Notes: generated by a model from the letters alone, not told the origin. A stretch of DNA of 64,000 bases from an uncultured Prevotella sp. (GCA_905233425.1 CAJOEC010000011.1:1-64000); one strand, 5' to 3'; shown: positions 10,101-19,879, numbered from the stretch's first letter. Made by a program: numbers and translations.

Positions 10101-10579
10101 ATGGAGGATTCGGCATCAACCTGCAATTTAAGAACTGGTCGCTGAAGACAAGCTTCAACTACCGTCAGGGTGTGAAGGTTGTCAATTCGGCGAAGATGAA
10201 CCTCGAGCAAATGTTCAATGCCTATAACCAGAGTTCTGCTGTAAACTGGCGCTGGCGTAAGAATGGCGATGTAACCATCATTCCGCGTGCCATGTTCAAC
10301 ACGGGCTATAACTTCTTAGGGAGCGACCGTTATGTGGAAGATGCCTCGTTTGTTCGTATGAGTTATATCCAGCTTTCTTATAATTTTAATCCCAAGGTGC
10401 TGAAGCCTCTGGGGTTGCATAGGCTGAACTTCAGCCTCTCGGGGCAGAATCTTTTCTTCTGGAGCAAGTATAGCGGAACCGATCCTGAACATTCGCCCGG
10501 TTCATGGGGTATAGCCTACGACTCTTCGCAAACACCACGATCAAAGTCGGTGACAATGAATATTCAAGTGGGATTCTAA
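7118..10579 (+). CDS. SusC/RagA family TonB-linked outer membrane protein
   Basis: CarboxypepD_reg-like N-term, plug motif LKDAAATAIWGSRGANGVIAIRTKRG, C-terminal barrel. Confidence 0.95.
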   Translation: MKKENKYQRFLKVLLLVVATQFSIFNFQSSICFAQTTRISGTVTDAMGPVMMCNVVEIDNNNRIVSNAQTDINGNFSMTIKNAKNKLRISYVGYKTVTLSIGTRNKFNVKMQDATQIKEVEVVAKRKFNQGGLAIPEKEVSVAAQTFNMAEVEGLAFTSADEALQGQIAGLDIVSNSGNLGSGTTMRLRGVTSINGDSNPLIVVDDNIFDNPDANFDFQNANEETYASLLSVNPTDIEDIQVLKDAAATAIWGSRGANGVIAIRTKRGARGAVRVDYSLRLQASWQPKGYNLLNGDDYTMMLKEMYYNPTQSANATTNINEINYNYQWAEFQNWNNNTDWVDEVQQTAWSQYHSLSITGGGEKANFRVSVGYDHQNGTIIKQTLDRFTTKLTLDYFVSDRIKFSTTFPLTYTANNRNFDDNILGRAQQISPNMSVYRQNGDGTNTDEFYAMLPLGASDAAGSSMPNTSSPQLSAIRDLGNPVAIANLAWRKEKTYRISPEFKLDYDLLGKDDSHTRLKYTGLVYLDIFSKSEPKYWPGALETKGWNDGKYNLSQVYDYNSLAVTTRHTLTFTPHFKNQDFYTTMLARWELTTGNDNSQNVENRNTPTVPGGSASGQAISPTVDASITSMSSGNGQWRSMSMTYTGHFSYKERYILDASLRADGTTKFGDDKKWGYFPGLSLRWNIIDDHNSLSLGESLRGALSMLAFRASWGIVGRPPGSEYLQYAMYSTSGVYGGLGNTHSVTYLDGLQLNKLKWERTSQYNLGANLGILNDRITASFDYYFKRTNDLLMGGVAIPSSTGFSSLSWANVGELTNKGWELNIYANRFIRIRDFSVSANFNISQNFNEITDMDESVLESINSQWDYSKRGQYLNRIQKGNPLGSIYGLRYKGVYQYTYEYLTNMKTSNGWDGEKLRDYINNQFLAQGKTAPIALDAEGKVMMDAFGDPIRLVYNFSDGTSSYKFQGGDAIYEDVNHDGQINSLDIVYLGNSNPHLNGGFGINLQFKNWSLKTSFNYRQGVKVVNSAKMNLEQMFNAYNQSSAVNWRWRKNGDVTIIPRAMFNTGYNFLGSDRYVEDASFVRMSYIQLSYNFNPKVLKPLGLHRLNFSLSGQNLFFWSKYSGTDPEHSPGSWGIAYDSSQTPRSKSVTMNIQVGF
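7182..7210 (+). repeat. Heptanucleotide repeat inside the SusC signal peptide
   Basis: TTTCAATC TTCAATT TTCAATC CTCAATC (period 7); encodes FSIFNFQSSI. Confidence 0.75.
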
Positions 10580-10593
10580 AGACACTCCCCTGA

Positions 10594-10612
10594 CCCCGCC
10601 TGACAGGCGGGG
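10594..10612 (+). repeat. Intergenic hairpin CCCCGCCT-GAC-AGGCGGGG between SusC and SusD
   Basis: Perfect 8-bp arms, no T tract. Confidence 0.7.
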
Positions 10613-10636
10613 GAACAGACGAAAGGGAATTGAATA

Positions 10637-10761
10637 AATAATAATATAACTGACAAAAGGATTATGAAGAAATATATCATTGAAAAGTCAAGGCAACTGT
10701 TTGCATTTGTTGTCTACATATTCCTCCCCCTCGTTGGGGGAGGCTGGGTGGGGGTCTCCTG
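10637..10761 (+). repeat. Duplicated leader cassette, copy 1 (5'UTR + signal peptide of SusD 10664)
   Basis: ATAACTGACAAAAGGATTATGAAGAAATATATCATTGAAAAGTCAAGGCAACTGTTTGCATTTGT... near-identical to 19928-20053. Confidence 0.85.
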
Positions 10762-12538
10762 CAATGACTTCCTGACGATCTATCCCACAGACCGTATCGT
10801 AGGTGAGGACTTCTGGAAGACGAAGTCCGATGTTGACCAGATGGTGGACGGCTGCTATCTGAGTATGTTGAATGAGGATGTGCAGTCACGTGCCATTATC
10901 TGGGGTGCTTATCGTTCGGATGAACTGGTGAAGCGTGATGACTACACAGACTTGACGCTTGACAATATCAGCGCATTAAATCTGCTGCCTACGATGGGCT
11001 ATTGCTCTTGGGCAAGTCTGTACAAGGTCATCAACAACTGCAACATCGTTTTAAATCATGCTCCAGATGTAATGACTGCCGATCCGGAATTCACTGAAGG
11101 CGACTATCAGGTGGTGAGGGCACAGATGCTGGCTTTGCGGAGCCTGTGCCACTTCTATCTTGTGCGTGCTTTCCGCGATGTCCCCTATATGTCTCATTCC
11201 GTAGAGAATGACGATGATGTCAAGGCTGTTCCCCAGTTATCGCCTGGTGAAGTGCTTCAGTATTGTTTGGACGATTTGCAGGAAGCCCGTCGTTACATCA
11301 TGAAGTCGGGCGGTTATGGCCAGAACGATTGGCGCAACTGGGGCTATATCACCACAGATGCTGTCGATGCCATCATGGCAGACATCTATCTGTGGCGCGG
11401 CTCCATGACGCATGACAATGCCGACTACGAGAAAGTGGTTGAACTCGTTGATCGCGTGATTGAGGCGAAGGATGAGTATTTTAAAAAGTACAACTATGAG
11501 ATGGTGGGCACTGACAAAAAAGACATCTATCATCTTTATGAAGCTGAGGATGCTCAGTTGATGCTCTTCCATTTCAATAATGGTAATTGTCGCGAAAGTA
11601 TTCTGGAGTGGCAGTATAATGGTATTAATAACGCCAACACGGAATTGGAGAGATACTATTATAAGACAGACAACTCTGCCCAGCATGGCCGCCTGATGGC
11701 ATCGAAAATCTTCAATTCAATCGAAGCTAATGCCAACAAGGTAGGGGCTCAGAAGATATTCTTCTCCAAAAATGATTATCGTTTCTGGAACATCGTTTAT
11801 GATGCCGACAACGCGGAGGCGGAGCAACTGGCCATAAGGAAGATGGTTTATGGTGAGAGTTCTCAGTCGGTAGTCTCTGTGAATTCTACGGCTGGCCTGT
11901 CGAAGAGTACTTCGCGAAACTTTGACAACTTCCGCCAGAACTGGATTGTCTATCGTATCACAGACCTGATGCTGATGAAAGCTGAGGCTCTTGTAGCGAT
12001 GTCGACCGATGAGGATGCCGACAAACTGAGAGGGGCATTCGATCTGGTGCAAGCGGTGAACAAGCGCTCAATGGATATGGATGCCAAGGACACGCTGAGA
12101 GTTAGTAACTTCCGCACAAAGGATGCCATGGAAGTGCTGGTGCTTACGGAAAGAGAGCGTGAACTGTGCTTCGAGGGTAAGCGCTGGTGGGACCTGATGC
12201 GTTATTGCTACCGTGGAATGCAGGGGGTAAACATCAATAGCACGATGGTCTTGTCTTCGCAGACCTCTTCGGAGGAGGGCGATGCCTCACCCGATTCCTC
12301 CGAAGGCGGAAAGACCGTGGGGGCGCAAACGACATCTAACGAATGGCCCAAGCTGCGTAAGGATATGGCAGATTTCATTATCCGCAAATATAAGGCGGGT
12401 GAGGGTGATGCCGTTTCTTATAAGATGGATTCCGAGCCATATTTGTACTGGCCCATCTATGAAAATGAAATGAAAGCAAATGTCCTGCTGAACCAGAATC
12501 CTGTCTGGATTCAGGAGAAATCTACGGAGAAAAAATAG
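10664..12538 (+). CDS. SusD/RagB family nutrient-binding lipoprotein
   Basis: Lipobox GVSCNDFL; RAQMLALRSLCHFYLVRAFRDVPY; LTERERELCFEGKRWWDLMRY. Confidence 0.95.
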   Translation: MKKYIIEKSRQLFAFVVYIFLPLVGGGWVGVSCNDFLTIYPTDRIVGEDFWKTKSDVDQMVDGCYLSMLNEDVQSRAIIWGAYRSDELVKRDDYTDLTLDNISALNLLPTMGYCSWASLYKVINNCNIVLNHAPDVMTADPEFTEGDYQVVRAQMLALRSLCHFYLVRAFRDVPYMSHSVENDDDVKAVPQLSPGEVLQYCLDDLQEARRYIMKSGGYGQNDWRNWGYITTDAVDAIMADIYLWRGSMTHDNADYEKVVELVDRVIEAKDEYFKKYNYEMVGTDKKDIYHLYEAEDAQLMLFHFNNGNCRESILEWQYNGINNANTELERYYYKTDNSAQHGRLMASKIFNSIEANANKVGAQKIFFSKNDYRFWNIVYDADNAEAEQLAIRKMVYGESSQSVVSVNSTAGLSKSTSRNFDNFRQNWIVYRITDLMLMKAEALVAMSTDEDADKLRGAFDLVQAVNKRSMDMDAKDTLRVSNFRTKDAMEVLVLTERERELCFEGKRWWDLMRYCYRGMQGVNINSTMVLSSQTSSEEGDASPDSSEGGKTVGAQTTSNEWPKLRKDMADFIIRKYKAGEGDAVSYKMDSEPYLYWPIYENEMKANVLLNQNPVWIQEKSTEKK

Positions 12539-12581
12539 AGACCCTCCCCCTTACCCCTCCCTATATGGAGGGGAGTAGATA
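12539..12581 (+). repeat. Intergenic hairpin repeat, copy 1
   Basis: GACCCTCCCCCTTACCCCTCCCTATATGGAGGGGAGTAGATAG; near-identical to 19879-19921. Confidence 0.75.
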
Positions 12582-12616
12582 GAAAAATACAAGATACAAT
12601 TAATTCCCTATTAATT

Positions 12617-14704
12617 ATGAAAAAGAATATTTTGAACAAGACAAGGAAGTTGCTTCGTTTCGTTGTCTATATACTCCTCCCCCTCGCAGGGGGAGGCTGG
12701 GTGGGGGTCTCCTGCTCCGAGGATATCGACGAGTCAAATCTTTACACATTTACTGGTGAGACCATCGAGGACTATCTGGTAAATCGCAGTGAACGGTTCA
12801 GCAGTTTCAATTATATCCTGTCACGGATAGGATATGACAAGATCCTGTCCGCCTACGGTACATACACATGTTTTGCTCCTGACAACGACGCAGTGACGGC
12901 GTATGTGGACAGTCTTTATGAGGACATGAGCAACCCTGAACTGCCTCATAATGGTATGACAAAGCCTGGGCTGGAAGGACTTACCGACTCGCTATGCAAT
13001 GATATTGCTCTTTTCCACCTGTTGGGCACTGAGGTGATGAGTGTCTATATGGGGAATGGTATGACGGTAAAAACCATCTTGGGACGCGAAATCACGACTT
13101 CTCTTGATACGGCAACAAATCAGGTTGCCATAAACCGTAATTCCCTGATTCTTGCCAAGGGTATTGACAAGGACTTGGAGAATGGTGTGCTGCATGAGAT
13201 TAGCCAAGTGATAACCCGCTCCAACCTGCTGATTGCGGGCGAAATGGAGATGCACCAGGATCAGTTCTCCGTATTCTCGAATGCTTTGAAAGCGACTGGC
13301 TTGGCCGACTCGCTGACGGCGCTTAGTCACGATTTCGAGAAAATTTCGATTAAGACAGGCTTCTATCTGCCTAATAAATGCGAAATGGGTTACACCATTT
13401 TTGCAGAGACCGATGACAGTCTCGCAGCATTAGGAATCGTCGACGTAGAGACATTGGCAGAATATGCGAGGAAGGCGTATGCGAACTGTGAGAATTGGTA
13501 CGACTACGTGCGCAACAATAATATTGAAATCAGTTACGGAACAGACTACAAGAATCCCTGGAATGTGCTAAGCATGTTCCTGCGTTATCATATCCTGAAA
13601 TACAAGATTCCCTATACGAAGCTGACGAACCATCACAACGAGATCTCGAAGGTTACGCTTGTAGAGTATTACGAAACGATGCTGCCCTACACGCTCCTCA
13701 AGGTGACAAAGAATGGCACAAGTCTGAGGCTGAATCGTTGGGTGGCCAATTCGTCGCTGACCGACCGGGTAGCAGAACTGATGTCAGAATCCCTGCGTCC
13801 CGTTATGTTCGAAGGCATTGAACTGGCTGGTCAGAAAAGTCAGATCTCTCCCACAAACGGCTATATCCATCCCATCAATGGCGTGCTGGTGTACGATGCT
13901 AATGTGGTGAGGGGGGCATTGAACGAGCGTCTGCGTTTCGATGATGCGAGTTTGTTTGGCGAAATGATGTCCAACTCCTTCAGGCGCATAACTGACAGTG
14001 AGGTGGACGCGCTTAACGGTGGCAAACGAGGAACCGACGGTGACCTGAGCGGCGCCTATATCCGCATACCGCCTGGCTTCTTGGAGTACATGAAGATCTA
14101 CAATGGCGATGAAACGCGCCTGTACTATCTGCCAGGCCAGAGCAGCGGCTGGAGCAACTATCAGGGTGATGAGTTCAACTGCAAGGGACATTATGACTTC
14201 GCCATGCGTCTGCCACCGGTGCCAGAGGGAACCTACGAACTGCGTATCGGCTACACCGCTGAGGGCAACGAACAGCGTGGCATGTTGCAGTTCTACTTAG
14301 GCTCTTCCTCGGACTTGACGACGATGAAGGCATTAGACATTCCTCTTGACATGCGTCTCGTACCTGTGAACAATGCAGACCTGACTCCCGACGTCTATAC
14401 TGGCTGGTGTGACTGGACGAAACTTGACGACAAGGGCGTGGAGAGCGATGTGAACATGCGAAACTTAGGGTATATGCGCGGGCCGCTCTATTACACCGTT
14501 GGCATCAATTCGGGCAACTATGCGCGCAACAATCCTAAAGACCTGCGCCGCATACTTACCCGGCAGCACTTTGGGCAGGGCGAATACTGGTTGCGCTTCA
14601 AGAGTGTGCTTGACTCTGATCACCACCAGTTCCATCTCGACTATATTGAATTCTGCCCGGAGAATGTTTACAATAGCACGACATATATAGAAGATATGTT
14701 CTAA
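12617..14704 (+). CDS. Fasciclin (FAS1)-like domain lipoprotein
   Basis: Lipobox GVSCSED; FNYILSRIGYDKILSAYGTYTCFAPDNDAVTAYV and NGVLHEISQVI are FAS1-like. Confidence 0.8.
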   Translation: MKKNILNKTRKLLRFVVYILLPLAGGGWVGVSCSEDIDESNLYTFTGETIEDYLVNRSERFSSFNYILSRIGYDKILSAYGTYTCFAPDNDAVTAYVDSLYEDMSNPELPHNGMTKPGLEGLTDSLCNDIALFHLLGTEVMSVYMGNGMTVKTILGREITTSLDTATNQVAINRNSLILAKGIDKDLENGVLHEISQVITRSNLLIAGEMEMHQDQFSVFSNALKATGLADSLTALSHDFEKISIKTGFYLPNKCEMGYTIFAETDDSLAALGIVDVETLAEYARKAYANCENWYDYVRNNNIEISYGTDYKNPWNVLSMFLRYHILKYKIPYTKLTNHHNEISKVTLVEYYETMLPYTLLKVTKNGTSLRLNRWVANSSLTDRVAELMSESLRPVMFEGIELAGQKSQISPTNGYIHPINGVLVYDANVVRGALNERLRFDDASLFGEMMSNSFRRITDSEVDALNGGKRGTDGDLSGAYIRIPPGFLEYMKIYNGDETRLYYLPGQSSGWSNYQGDEFNCKGHYDFAMRLPPVPEGTYELRIGYTAEGNEQRGMLQFYLGSSSDLTTMKALDIPLDMRLVPVNNADLTPDVYTGWCDWTKLDDKGVESDVNMRNLGYMRGPLYYTVGINSGNYARNNPKDLRRILTRQHFGQGEYWLRFKSVLDSDHHQFHLDYIEFCPENVYNSTTYIEDMF
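12676..12713 (+). repeat. GC-rich hairpin element (CCTCCCCC-N5-GGGGGAGG + CTGGGTGGGGGTC) inside a signal peptide
   Basis: Same element at 10723-10761, 12676-12713 and 20016-20053; related copies at 30405-30440 and 31222-31256. Confidence 0.8.
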
Positions 14705-14714
14705 GGAGACCTTT

Positions 14715-14749
14715 AGTTAATAGTTTATAGTTAATAGATAATAGTTATG
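14715..14749 (+). repeat. Heptanucleotide repeat ending on ATG 14747
   Basis: AGTTAAT AGTTTAT AGTTAAT AGATAAT AGTTATG. Confidence 0.85.
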
Positions 14750-16531
14750 ATTACTAATATTTTCAGGGATTTACTTTATGTATGTCCGCCAAAAGCAGCG
14801 AAGTGGTTGGCGTGCATAGCACTATTCACCATTCACTATCCACTATTCATTAGCTGCTCCGACTGGGATGACCATTTCAATGCCAACACATCAGTGCTGG
14901 AGTCCCAGAACACGACCCTGTGGAAGAACATTGAAAAGAATGGCAATCTTACGCAGTTTGCCGAGATTCTGAGAAGAACGGGATACGACCAGCGTTTGGA
15001 CGCTTCGCAAACCTACACGGTATGGGCTCCCGAAGACGACACCTTCGATTATCAGACCCTACTGGGCTACGACAATGAACGCTTGGTGAAGGAGTTTGTG
15101 GAAAACCATATCGCCCGGAACAACTATCCTGCCTCTGGCGAAACGGACAAGGATGTGTATATGCTGAATGAAAAGAAAATGCATTTCTCGGGGAAGGACT
15201 CGTACGTTATTCAAGATGTCTTGCTCGATCAGCTGAACATGGGGAGCAGCAACGGGACGATTCATACGCTGAAAGGTCGTATAGCCTTCCTTTCGAACAT
15301 CTACGAGGCATTGCTCAGCGTTGATTATCCTGTTGATTCGGTTCGCGACTATGTTCTCAGCTTCGACGAGAAAATCATCGATGAGAGGAAGAGCAAGGCG
15401 GGGCCTGTGGTGAACGGTGAACAGACTTTCCTTGACACGATTTATTATGAGCATAACGATATGCTGAGTCTGTTCGAAGCGCACATCAACCGGGAGGACA
15501 GTAGCTATACGATGCTGCTACCGACGAACAAGGCATGGAGGGATGCCCAGACAAAGATCCGGGGTTACTGCAACTATCTCCCTTCGTTCAAGTACTTAGT
15601 GCCTGGTGAAGGAAGGAACCCTACAACGGTGACGCTGAAAGACGCGGAGGCAATGAAGGACTCCTTGGCAAAGCTATATATGATGGCAAGCCTGTTCTAC
15701 AACAACAGCCTCTATGACAACAAGAAGTTGAAGAGACTGGAAGAGGGTGCTGTTCTCAGCTGCGACTCGCTGATGACCACCTACGGGTTCAAAATGTATT
15801 CCGATGATGCCGCCAACGTTTTTCACGAAGCAAAACGGCTTGAGATGAGCAATGGTGCCGCCTGGATTACGGACAGTCTGCGGATACCCTCGTGGACGAT
15901 CTGCAATCCTGAAATACGTTTTGAGGCGGAGTACCAGGACATACAGGCTTACTATACCAACTTGAACGGAGCACCTAATGTGAAGGTGGTGACCAAGCAG
16001 AACGAGGAGGTGCTGGGACATGTGTCGAACAACCGTTATGTTGAGCTGGAGCCTCAGAGCAAGAACTCGAACCCTGAGATATACTTCTATATGCCTAACC
16101 TTCGCTCTACGACATATAATATCTATGTGGTGCTTGTTCCTGCAAATATCAACAGCAAATACTATGCGGGTGAGCTGAAGCCCAACCTCATTGACTTCAC
16201 GATAGGATGTAATGACGAGAAGGGCTCTTTCAAACAGACTCGTTTAGAGAACGTGACGGTACGAGTTGACTCGATAGATGACGAACGGTATACGGCAAAG
16301 GTTGACACTGTCCTTGCAGGAGAATTCACCTTCCCCCTTTCCTATCTGGGAGTATCTTCAGGATCGAAGAGATATGCACCTTATATCCGTGTACGTAGCA
16401 AGGTGACCAACGCGGAGTCTGCCAGCTACGACCGCACCCTGCGCATCGACTGCATCATACTTCGGCCGAAGGAACTCGACGACTATATCAGCGAGCATCC
16501 TGATTATAAATATGACAGAGGGGATTATTAG
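14747..16531 (+). CDS. Fasciclin (FAS1) domain lipoprotein
   Basis: Lipobox FISCSDWDD; FAEILRRTGYDQRLDASQTYTVWAPEDDTF; NGTIHTLKGRIAF. Confidence 0.8.
   Translation: MITNIFRDLLYVCPPKAAKWLACIALFTIHYPLFISCSDWDDHFNANTSVLESQNTTLWKNIEKNGNLTQFAEILRRTGYDQRLDASQTYTVWAPEDDTFDYQTLLGYDNERLVKEFVENHIARNNYPASGETDKDVYMLNEKKMHFSGKDSYVIQDVLLDQLNMGSSNGTIHTLKGRIAFLSNIYEALLSVDYPVDSVRDYVLSFDEKIIDERKSKAGPVVNGEQTFLDTIYYEHNDMLSLFEAHINREDSSYTMLLPTNKAWRDAQTKIRGYCNYLPSFKYLVPGEGRNPTTVTLKDAEAMKDSLAKLYMMASLFYNNSLYDNKKLKRLEEGAVLSCDSLMTTYGFKMYSDDAANVFHEAKRLEMSNGAAWITDSLRIPSWTICNPEIRFEAEYQDIQAYYTNLNGAPNVKVVTKQNEEVLGHVSNNRYVELEPQSKNSNPEIYFYMPNLRSTTYNIYVVLVPANINSKYYAGELKPNLIDFTIGCNDEKGSFKQTRLENVTVRVDSIDDERYTAKVDTVLAGEFTFPLSYLGVSSGSKRYAPYIRVRSKVTNAESASYDRTLRIDCIILRPKELDDYISEHPDYKYDRGDY
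14823..14851 (+). repeat. Heptanucleotide repeat inside a lipoprotein signal peptide
   Basis: ATTCACC ATTCACT ATCCACT ATTCATT; encodes FTIHYPLFI. Confidence 0.8.
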
Positions 16532-16557
16532 TGAAAAGTGAAGAGTGAAAAGTGAAA
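16530..16557 (+). repeat. Heptanucleotide repeat overlapping stop codon of 14747 gene
   Basis: AGTGAAA AGTGAAG AGTGAAA AGTGAAA. Confidence 0.85.
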
Positions 16558-16588
16558 AATTTGCTACTCCGAAAAAAATAATACGATT

Positions 16589-19500
16589 ATGAGACGATTA
16601 AGCATTTTAATATTTTCATTATTTAGTTTTATTGTTATAGCCCAAGCTCAAGATGCGGACGGGGGCGTCCACGCTCCAAAATTAAAGCGTGTCACCGTGC
16701 CGGACTACCCCACCAAGGAGGTTAGGGGCATCTGCATCGATGCCACCACGAAGGCACCTCTGGCAGGTATCATGCTCAGGGCTCTCGACAATAACAACTA
16801 CACAGCCATGACCGAGGATAATGGCGAGTTTGTCATCAAGGTCCCTGTCTACACCACTGCGCTTTATGTCCACTCGCCTCAGTACATCAGCCTTCAGGTC
16901 GCAATAGCTGGGAGCAACCTTAAGATTGAGATGCTTCCTGACGTGTTCCGGCCCATGTTTACCAAAGAGACAAGCATCGTCGCAGCTAACACGCAGAGCA
17001 TCACCAACACCACGTCACACACGATAGAGACGGATGTCGGTAACATCATGGGAGCCGATGTGCATACCCTGAACCGCTCTGGTGTACCTGGCAGTGGTTC
17101 CGCCATGTTCATACGCGGACTCAATTCGCTGAATGCAAATGCACAGCCACTGATAGTCATCGACGGCATCATACAGGACATGCAACAGACACGCTCTTCA
17201 CTCCATGACGGTGACTACGCCAACCTCCTCCTCAACATCAACCCTGAGGACATCGACAAGGTGACCGTCCTGAAAAATGCCACCGCCCTCTACGGCGCAA
17301 AGGGCAGCAACGGTGTCATCCTCATTGAGACCAAGCGCGGCCACTCCATGGCTACACGCATCGATGCCAATGTGGGTGTGGGAGTCTCCCTCGTGCCGCG
17401 TCTGCCTACAATGATGGACGCTAACCAATACCGCATCTATGCATCCGAGATGCTCGGCACATATCCCACCATCAGCCAGTTCACCGACCCCACAACCTTC
17501 AAGTTCCTCATCGACGACCCCTCGAAGTACTACTATGCCATGTATCACAACAATACCGACTGGACAAAGGAGGTCTATCACACGGCGATGACACAGAACT
17601 ACAACATCAACGTGCAGGGTGGCGACGACATCGGCATGTATAACCTCTCCCTTGGATATACCGACGGTCAGAGTACGGCGAAAGAAAACGGCTTCAACCG
17701 ACTTAACGTCCGTTTCAATACCGATATCAGCATCCTCAGACAACTGAAGGTGCAGTTCGACATGTCCTATACGAAAATCAACCGCGACGTGTTCGACGGC
17801 GGTGCGCCTGCCGACTTCTCCGCAGCACCGGTGTCATCACCCACCTTCCTCGCACTCATCAAGTCGCCATTCCTCAGCCCATATACATATAATAATGTGA
17901 GCAGGTACTTCTCTTCCACTCTTTCCGAGGCCGACGACTACCTTACCATGCTCGACACCGACCTTAGCCTCGGCAATCCGACGGCTGTGTTACAGAATGG
18001 TAAAGGCATCAACAAGAACCGTGTGGAGTCCAACCATTTCAATACCGTCATCGCCCCACGCTTCGACTTTAACAGCTGGCTGTCGCTGACCGAGACCTTC
18101 AGCTATACCCTTGACCGCATCTCACAGCGGTACTATCGCCCCAACAATGGCATGCCCATGTTCCTTATCGAAGGCATTGGCAGTGTTCAGAACAAGGCCA
18201 TGTCCATGTTCTCCAAGGAAAACTCCATCAGCAGCGACACCCGCCTGCAGCTACAGAAGCAAATGGGGCCGCACTCCCTGAATGCCTTTGTCGGCCTCCG
18301 ATACCTCAACTTCGCATACGACAACAACCAGCCCGAGGGACAGTATGCCAATGCTGCCAACGACAAGACACCCAACATCAGCACCAATATGGACTTCTAC
18401 GACGCCACAGGCACTAACGACGAATGGCGCAGTCTAACCTGGTATGCCAATGCAGACTACAACTACCGAAACCGCTACTATCTACAGGCTTCCCTGTCCG
18501 TAGAGGGTAACAGCCGCTTCGGAAAGGAGTCAAAGGGTATGAAGATTGGCGGTGTCAAGTGGGGACTATTCCCAAGCGTACAGTTAGGATGGGCAATCTC
18601 AAACGAGGCGTGGTTCCAGTCTCTCAACGCTCAACACTCAACACTCAGCTTTATCAACTACCTCCTCCTCAGAGCTGGATGGGACCTCAGCGGCAATGAC
18701 GACATCAGCAACTATGCTGCCCGCACATCGTTTGGCATCAGCAAATATCTGTGGAAGGCTACCGCTGCACAGCTTGACAACATCGGCAACGAGGAAATAT
18801 CCTGCGAGCGCACCAGCAAGTTCAATTTCGGTCTGAAGGCCAGCTTGTTCAAAAACCGCATCGGAATCGACTTCGACTACTACATACACCGCACCAACGA
18901 CCTGCTTACGCTAAAGCATTTCGACAACCTCGTGGCGGGTATCGACAACTATTGGAGCAATGGCGGTTCACTCAGCAACAAGGGCTTCGAACTCACACTG
19001 ACCACCAAACCGGTGGTAGCCAAGTCACTGCAGATAGAACTCGGCGCTTCCATAGGTCACTATGTCAACAAGGTGAAGTCGCTGCCCAACAACAGTCTTA
19101 TATATCTCGATGGTGAACAGACGGCACAGGGCTACACCTCTTCCATCTATGGCATAGAGAATATTGCCACCATCGTCGGACATCCGGCAGGAGTGTTCTA
19201 CGGCTATAAGACCGATGGAGTGCTTGCCACCGACCAGGAGGCATCCACCGCTGGCACAAATGGCTACCTTTACCTCACCGATGCCACTGGCGCACGCCAG
19301 GACTTCCACGCTGGCGACATGCGTTTTGTCGACATCAATGGTGACGGCGAAATAGGCGAGGCCGACAAGACCATCATAGGCGACCCCAATCCCGACATCT
19401 ACGGTAACATTTTCGCCAATGTGAACTGGAAAAACCTCACACTCCATCTCGGATTCAACTATTCGCTTGGCAATGACATCTACAACTACCAGCGCAGCGT

Positions 19501-19879
19501 GCTCGAGGGTGGTAGCAACTTCTACAACCAGACCACGAACATGACCAACCGATGGCGCACTGAAGGGCAGCAGACCGACGTGCCACGCATCAGTTACGGC
19601 GACCCGATGGGCAACAGCCGGTTCAGCGACCGGTGGATAGAAAACGGTTCCTACTTACGCCTGAAGACACTCCGACTCACCTACAAGGTGCCGGTCAACC
19701 TTAGTTGGCTACAGGGACTGGCACTATGGGGCGAGGCCAACAATCTCTTTACCGTCACACGCTATGTGGGCAGCGACCCGGAGTTCTCCGCCAACAACGC
19801 CGTGCTCTATCAGGGCATCGACCCAGGCAATGTGGCACAGGGACGCACCTTCACCTTTGGAATGAGAATCAATCTATAG
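16589..19879 (+). CDS. SusC/RagA family TonB-linked outer membrane protein
   Basis: VLKNATALYGAKGSNGVILIETKRG plug motif; C-terminal barrel; second SusC of the locus. Confidence 0.95.
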   Translation: MRRLSILIFSLFSFIVIAQAQDADGGVHAPKLKRVTVPDYPTKEVRGICIDATTKAPLAGIMLRALDNNNYTAMTEDNGEFVIKVPVYTTALYVHSPQYISLQVAIAGSNLKIEMLPDVFRPMFTKETSIVAANTQSITNTTSHTIETDVGNIMGADVHTLNRSGVPGSGSAMFIRGLNSLNANAQPLIVIDGIIQDMQQTRSSLHDGDYANLLLNINPEDIDKVTVLKNATALYGAKGSNGVILIETKRGHSMATRIDANVGVGVSLVPRLPTMMDANQYRIYASEMLGTYPTISQFTDPTTFKFLIDDPSKYYYAMYHNNTDWTKEVYHTAMTQNYNINVQGGDDIGMYNLSLGYTDGQSTAKENGFNRLNVRFNTDISILRQLKVQFDMSYTKINRDVFDGGAPADFSAAPVSSPTFLALIKSPFLSPYTYNNVSRYFSSTLSEADDYLTMLDTDLSLGNPTAVLQNGKGINKNRVESNHFNTVIAPRFDFNSWLSLTETFSYTLDRISQRYYRPNNGMPMFLIEGIGSVQNKAMSMFSKENSISSDTRLQLQKQMGPHSLNAFVGLRYLNFAYDNNQPEGQYANAANDKTPNISTNMDFYDATGTNDEWRSLTWYANADYNYRNRYYLQASLSVEGNSRFGKESKGMKIGGVKWGLFPSVQLGWAISNEAWFQSLNAQHSTLSFINYLLLRAGWDLSGNDDISNYAARTSFGISKYLWKATAAQLDNIGNEEISCERTSKFNFGLKASLFKNRIGIDFDYYIHRTNDLLTLKHFDNLVAGIDNYWSNGGSLSNKGFELTLTTKPVVAKSLQIELGASIGHYVNKVKSLPNNSLIYLDGEQTAQGYTSSIYGIENIATIVGHPAGVFYGYKTDGVLATDQEASTAGTNGYLYLTDATGARQDFHAGDMRFVDINGDGEIGEADKTIIGDPNPDIYGNIFANVNWKNLTLHLGFNYSLGNDIYNYQRSVLEGGSNFYNQTTNMTNRWRTEGQQTDVPRISYGDPMGNSRFSDRWIENGSYLRLKTLRLTYKVPVNLSWLQGLALWGEANNLFTVTRYVGSDPEFSANNAVLYQGIDPGNVAQGRTFTFGMRINL

